This document shows, in pieces, positions 7,254-8,870 of a stretch of DNA of 8,870 bases. Both the position numbers and the translations under genes were made by a program. The stretch is from positions 1 to 8,870 of the forward strand of contig JAFGTL010000219.1 of assembly GCA_016934125.1 (NCBI GenBank), in the 5' to 3' direction. Each line of letters opens with the position of its first letter. The first letter of the stretch is position 1. The stretch is from Candidatus Hydrogenedentota bacterium (GTDB taxonomy: Bacteria; Hydrogenedentota; Hydrogenedentia; Hydrogenedentales; SLHB01). The notes beneath the pieces were generated by a model. That model searched no databases. It was not told the origin of the DNA and was given only the letters and a program-made list of their open reading frames with translations.

Positions 7254-8228
7254 ATGACTCGTCCGCAACCGTACGTGTTCAGTTTCGCCGATACGGCGCT
7301 GGCGGAAGCAGGCGGGGTGCCGTTGACGGCGTTGCACCGCGACGCGGATGCTATCTGCCGGTGTTACGAAGCGATCCGGCCGGTGGCGGAACGGCTGGGC
7401 GTGGAGCCGCCGGTTCCGCGGCTCGGGGGATTCTCGTATTGCCATGTATCTGCGCTGGGCGCTGAGGTGGTGTTCGCAGAAGGTTCGGAGCCGAACGTAC
7501 TCCCCGTCATCCACGCGCCCGAGGACATCGATTCGCTCCGCGAGCCCGACGACTATCCATCGCGCGGTGTGGCTGTCGAACGGATGGCCGTGCTCGAGGA
7601 ACTCCTGGCGCGGCGCCCGGATGCCGCGACGGGCATCGGCGCGCATCCCGAGGGCCCGATCACGACCGCCGTGCTGCTCATGGGACAGAGTTTCCTCCTG
7701 TTGCCGTACGAGGATCCCGAACGCGCCCACCGGTTGCTGTCGTTCTGTGTCGAGAGCGGATTGAATTACCAGCGCGCCATGGATGCCCATGCCGGCATCG
7801 CCGAAGCCCCCGGGCCGGCGGGCATCTGCGACGACTTCGCGGGCATGTTTGCCCCGGCGCTGTTCGCGGAATACGTCATGCCGGCCTGGGAGCGCGTCTA
7901 CACGGGCCGGCAGGCCACCAGACGCCATCTCCACAGCGAGTTGCTCAGGCCGGAGCACCTTCCCTTCCTCGCCGAACTCGGGATCGCCGTGTTCGATCCC
8001 TCGGCGGATCAGTATGTTACGCCGGAGATCCTTCGGGAGCAGTGCCCCGTCCCGTTCACATCGCGGATTCTGTCGTGGGAGATTCAGGACAATCCGCCGG
8101 CCGAATTGCAGGCCATGTATCGGCGCTACGCCGCGTGCGAGCCGGTTCACATCCGGTTCGGCATGACCTTCCTGAGCCAGGAGGAGAAGATCGCCGCTTT
8201 GCTCGAAGTGGCGCGGGAGCTCGCGTAG
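7254..8228 (+). CDS. Uroporphyrinogen decarboxylase (URO-D) superfamily protein, probable methyltransferase-like
   Basis: 324 residues, complete. The frame stays open far upstream on this strand, but that part is antisense to the amidohydrolase gene. ATG at 7254 is chosen because GGAGGAA (7240-7246) sits seven bases before it, the product then begins at a plausible N-terminus (MTRPQPYVFSF), and a promoter lies just upstream. URO-D-type features are AHPEGPITTAVLLMG at 130-144, LLLPYEDPERAHRLL at 148-162, DDFAGMFAPALFAEYVMP at 193-210, and RRHLHSELL at 223-231, followed by FDPSADQ. In corrinoid-linked members such as MtaA, the 225-227 region carries His-X-Cys zinc ligands; here it is His-Leu-His. 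True HemE-type enzymes are about 340-360 residues with an Arg-rich N-terminal substrate motif that is not seen here, so haem synthesis is unlikely. Methyl transfer to or from a corrinoid or thiol is the likeliest role, but no corrinoid protein is in the window. No signal peptide: cytoplasmic. Confidence 0.82.
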   Translation: MTRPQPYVFSFADTALAEAGGVPLTALHRDADAICRCYEAIRPVAERLGVEPPVPRLGGFSYCHVSALGAEVVFAEGSEPNVLPVIHAPEDIDSLREPDDYPSRGVAVERMAVLEELLARRPDAATGIGAHPEGPITTAVLLMGQSFLLLPYEDPERAHRLLSFCVESGLNYQRAMDAHAGIAEAPGPAGICDDFAGMFAPALFAEYVMPAWERVYTGRQATRRHLHSELLRPEHLPFLAELGIAVFDPSADQYVTPEILREQCPVPFTSRILSWEIQDNPPAELQAMYRRYAACEPVHIRFGMTFLSQEEKIAALLEVARELA

Positions 8229-8342
8229 CCGCCGCTGCATGCCCGGCAGAGCGCTGCATCCGCCTGCCCTGGAAGGGAACCAATCCGTCGAAACGGTGTT
8301 TCAGGAGGCGAGAACGACGAAACAACCGGTGGAGATGGCACC

Positions 8343-8870
8343 ATGAGAATCTACGCACGCTTGCTACTTGCTCTCGCGATTGCAGTCGCGCTCGTGGCCT
8401 GGGCCGCGCGGCCCGCCGATGCGGCCCCCGTGCCCGCGGCGCCTCAGGAGCCCGCAGGCCGGCTCAGGCAGATGGACAATAACGGCGACGGCCAAGTGAC
8501 CTTCGAGGAGGTTCTGGCTGTGCATCCCGGGGCAACCCGCGATCGGTTCGATCGTATGGATCGCAACGGCGATGGCGTGTTGTCTAAGGCGGATCGCCCG
8601 GACGGCACGCCCGGCCAGGGCCCCGGCAGCATGACTGACAAGATGGCCCTGCTCAAGAAGGCCGATGCCGATCAGAACGGCACCGTCACCTTCGAGGAAC
8701 TGTCCGCGGTGATGCCTCAGATGACGCGGGAACGCTTCGCGCGCATCGATCGCAACGGCGACGGCGTGCTGACGAAGGAGGACCGCCCGGCCGGTGAGCC
8801 CGGCCAGGGCCCCGGCGGCATGACTGACAAGATGGCCCTGCTCAAGAAGGCCGATGCCGATCAGAACGGC
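8343..8870 (+). CDS. Secreted EF-hand repeat protein, 3' partial
   Basis: The frame is open from ATG 8343 to the window edge (176 codons, no stop), so the gene continues beyond. GGAG at 8331-8334 lies eight bases before the start. Residues 1-27 are a signal peptide (MRIYAR, hydrophobic core, ADAA cleavage region). The mature part contains canonical EF-hand Ca2+ loops at 45-56 (DNNGDGQVTFEE), 73-84 (DRNGDGVLSKAD), 108-119 (DADQNGTVTFEE) and 136-147 (DRNGDGVLTKED); a fifth begins at 171 and is cut by the edge. The loops alternate: odd ones end in Glu at position 12, even ones end in Asp. Two EF-hands plus a Gly/Pro linker (PGQGPG) make a 63-residue unit. This suggests calcium binding outside the cytoplasm. 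No catalytic domain is visible, and what follows outside the window could change the call. The 114-nt gap before it holds no clear promoter or strong terminator. Confidence 0.88.
   Translation, partial: MRIYARLLLALAIAVALVAWAARPADAAPVPAAPQEPAGRLRQMDNNGDGQVTFEEVLAVHPGATRDRFDRMDRNGDGVLSKADRPDGTPGQGPGSMTDKMALLKKADADQNGTVTFEELSAVMPQMTRERFARIDRNGDGVLTKEDRPAGEPGQGPGGMTDKMALLKKADADQNG
8609..8870 (+). repeat. Near-identical 73-nt direct repeat with 189-nt period inside the EF-hand gene
   Basis: Bases 8609-8681 recur at 8798-8870 with one difference (A at 8628, G at 8817). The offset is 189 nt, exactly 63 codons, so the reading frame is kept. The second copy is truncated by the window end, so the real repeat is longer. 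The stretch encodes the PGQGPG linker, MTDKMALLKKAD and the start of an EF-hand loop. The intervening sequence (8682-8797) resembles the earlier unit (from about 8465) only at the protein level, so the repeat copies have different ages or are partly homogenised. Confidence 0.85.

Noticed and set aside
7116..8240. 374-codon minus-strand open frame opposite the URO-D-like gene.
   Set aside because: The plus-strand product has a recognisable fold and a good start signal; the antisense product has neither.
8285..8296. Small hairpin CCGT-CGAA-ACGG after the URO-D-like gene.
   Set aside because: A four-pair stem without a clear T-tract is too weak to call a terminator.
8302..8307. Shine-Dalgarno-like AGGAGG upstream of the EF-hand gene.
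   Set aside because: No ATG, GTG or TTG lies at a suitable distance; the GGAG at 8331-8334 serves the ATG at 8343.

Overview
The window is a GC-rich bacterial segment with five protein-coding genes on both strands. The first and last genes run off the window edges. No RNA genes, insertion sequences, CRISPR arrays or phage genes were seen. Gene content suggests a heterotroph of the Planctomycetes/Verrucomicrobia/Lentisphaerae or Hydrogenedentota type, because large secreted TIM-barrel glycosidases, a DUF4091/GH123 protein, uroporphyrinogen-decarboxylase-like methyltransferases, metal-dependent amidohydrolases and secreted EF-hand repeat proteins tend to occur together there. This taxonomic guess is inference from family content only. 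Purine-rich Shine-Dalgarno sequences precede all four starts that can be seen.

Layout: (1) nt 1-3552, plus strand, the 3' part of a very large GH42-like (beta-galactosidase-like) protein. It converges, with a 23-nt gap, on (2) nt 3576-5423, minus strand, a secreted DUF4091/GH123-type glycoside hydrolase. (3) nt 5502-7097, minus strand, lies 78 nt upstream of gene 2 and probably shares its transcript. It encodes a protein made of two tandem amidohydrolase domains, of which only the C-terminal one keeps the metal ligands. (4) nt 7254-8228, plus strand, is a uroporphyrinogen decarboxylase superfamily protein transcribed divergently from gene 3, with a good sigma70-like promoter in the 156-nt shared region. 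(5) nt 8343-8870, plus strand, is the start of an exported EF-hand repeat protein built on a 63-residue repeat that is partly near-identical at the DNA level.

How they may work together (inference): genes 1 and 2 look like extracellular or periplasmic glycan-active enzymes. Genes 3 and 4 have no signal peptide and look cytoplasmic, with chemistry (hydrolysis or decarboxylation, and methyl-group transfer) that could process a small molecule released from a decorated glycan. No transporter, regulator or corrinoid protein lies inside the window, so a shared pathway is a hypothesis. The most unusual items are the fused amidohydrolase with a metal-ligand-less N-terminal half, the HxH in place of the usual HxC in the methyltransferase-like protein, the Gly-Asp-Asp in the GH42-like active-site region, and the tandem EF-hand repeat.
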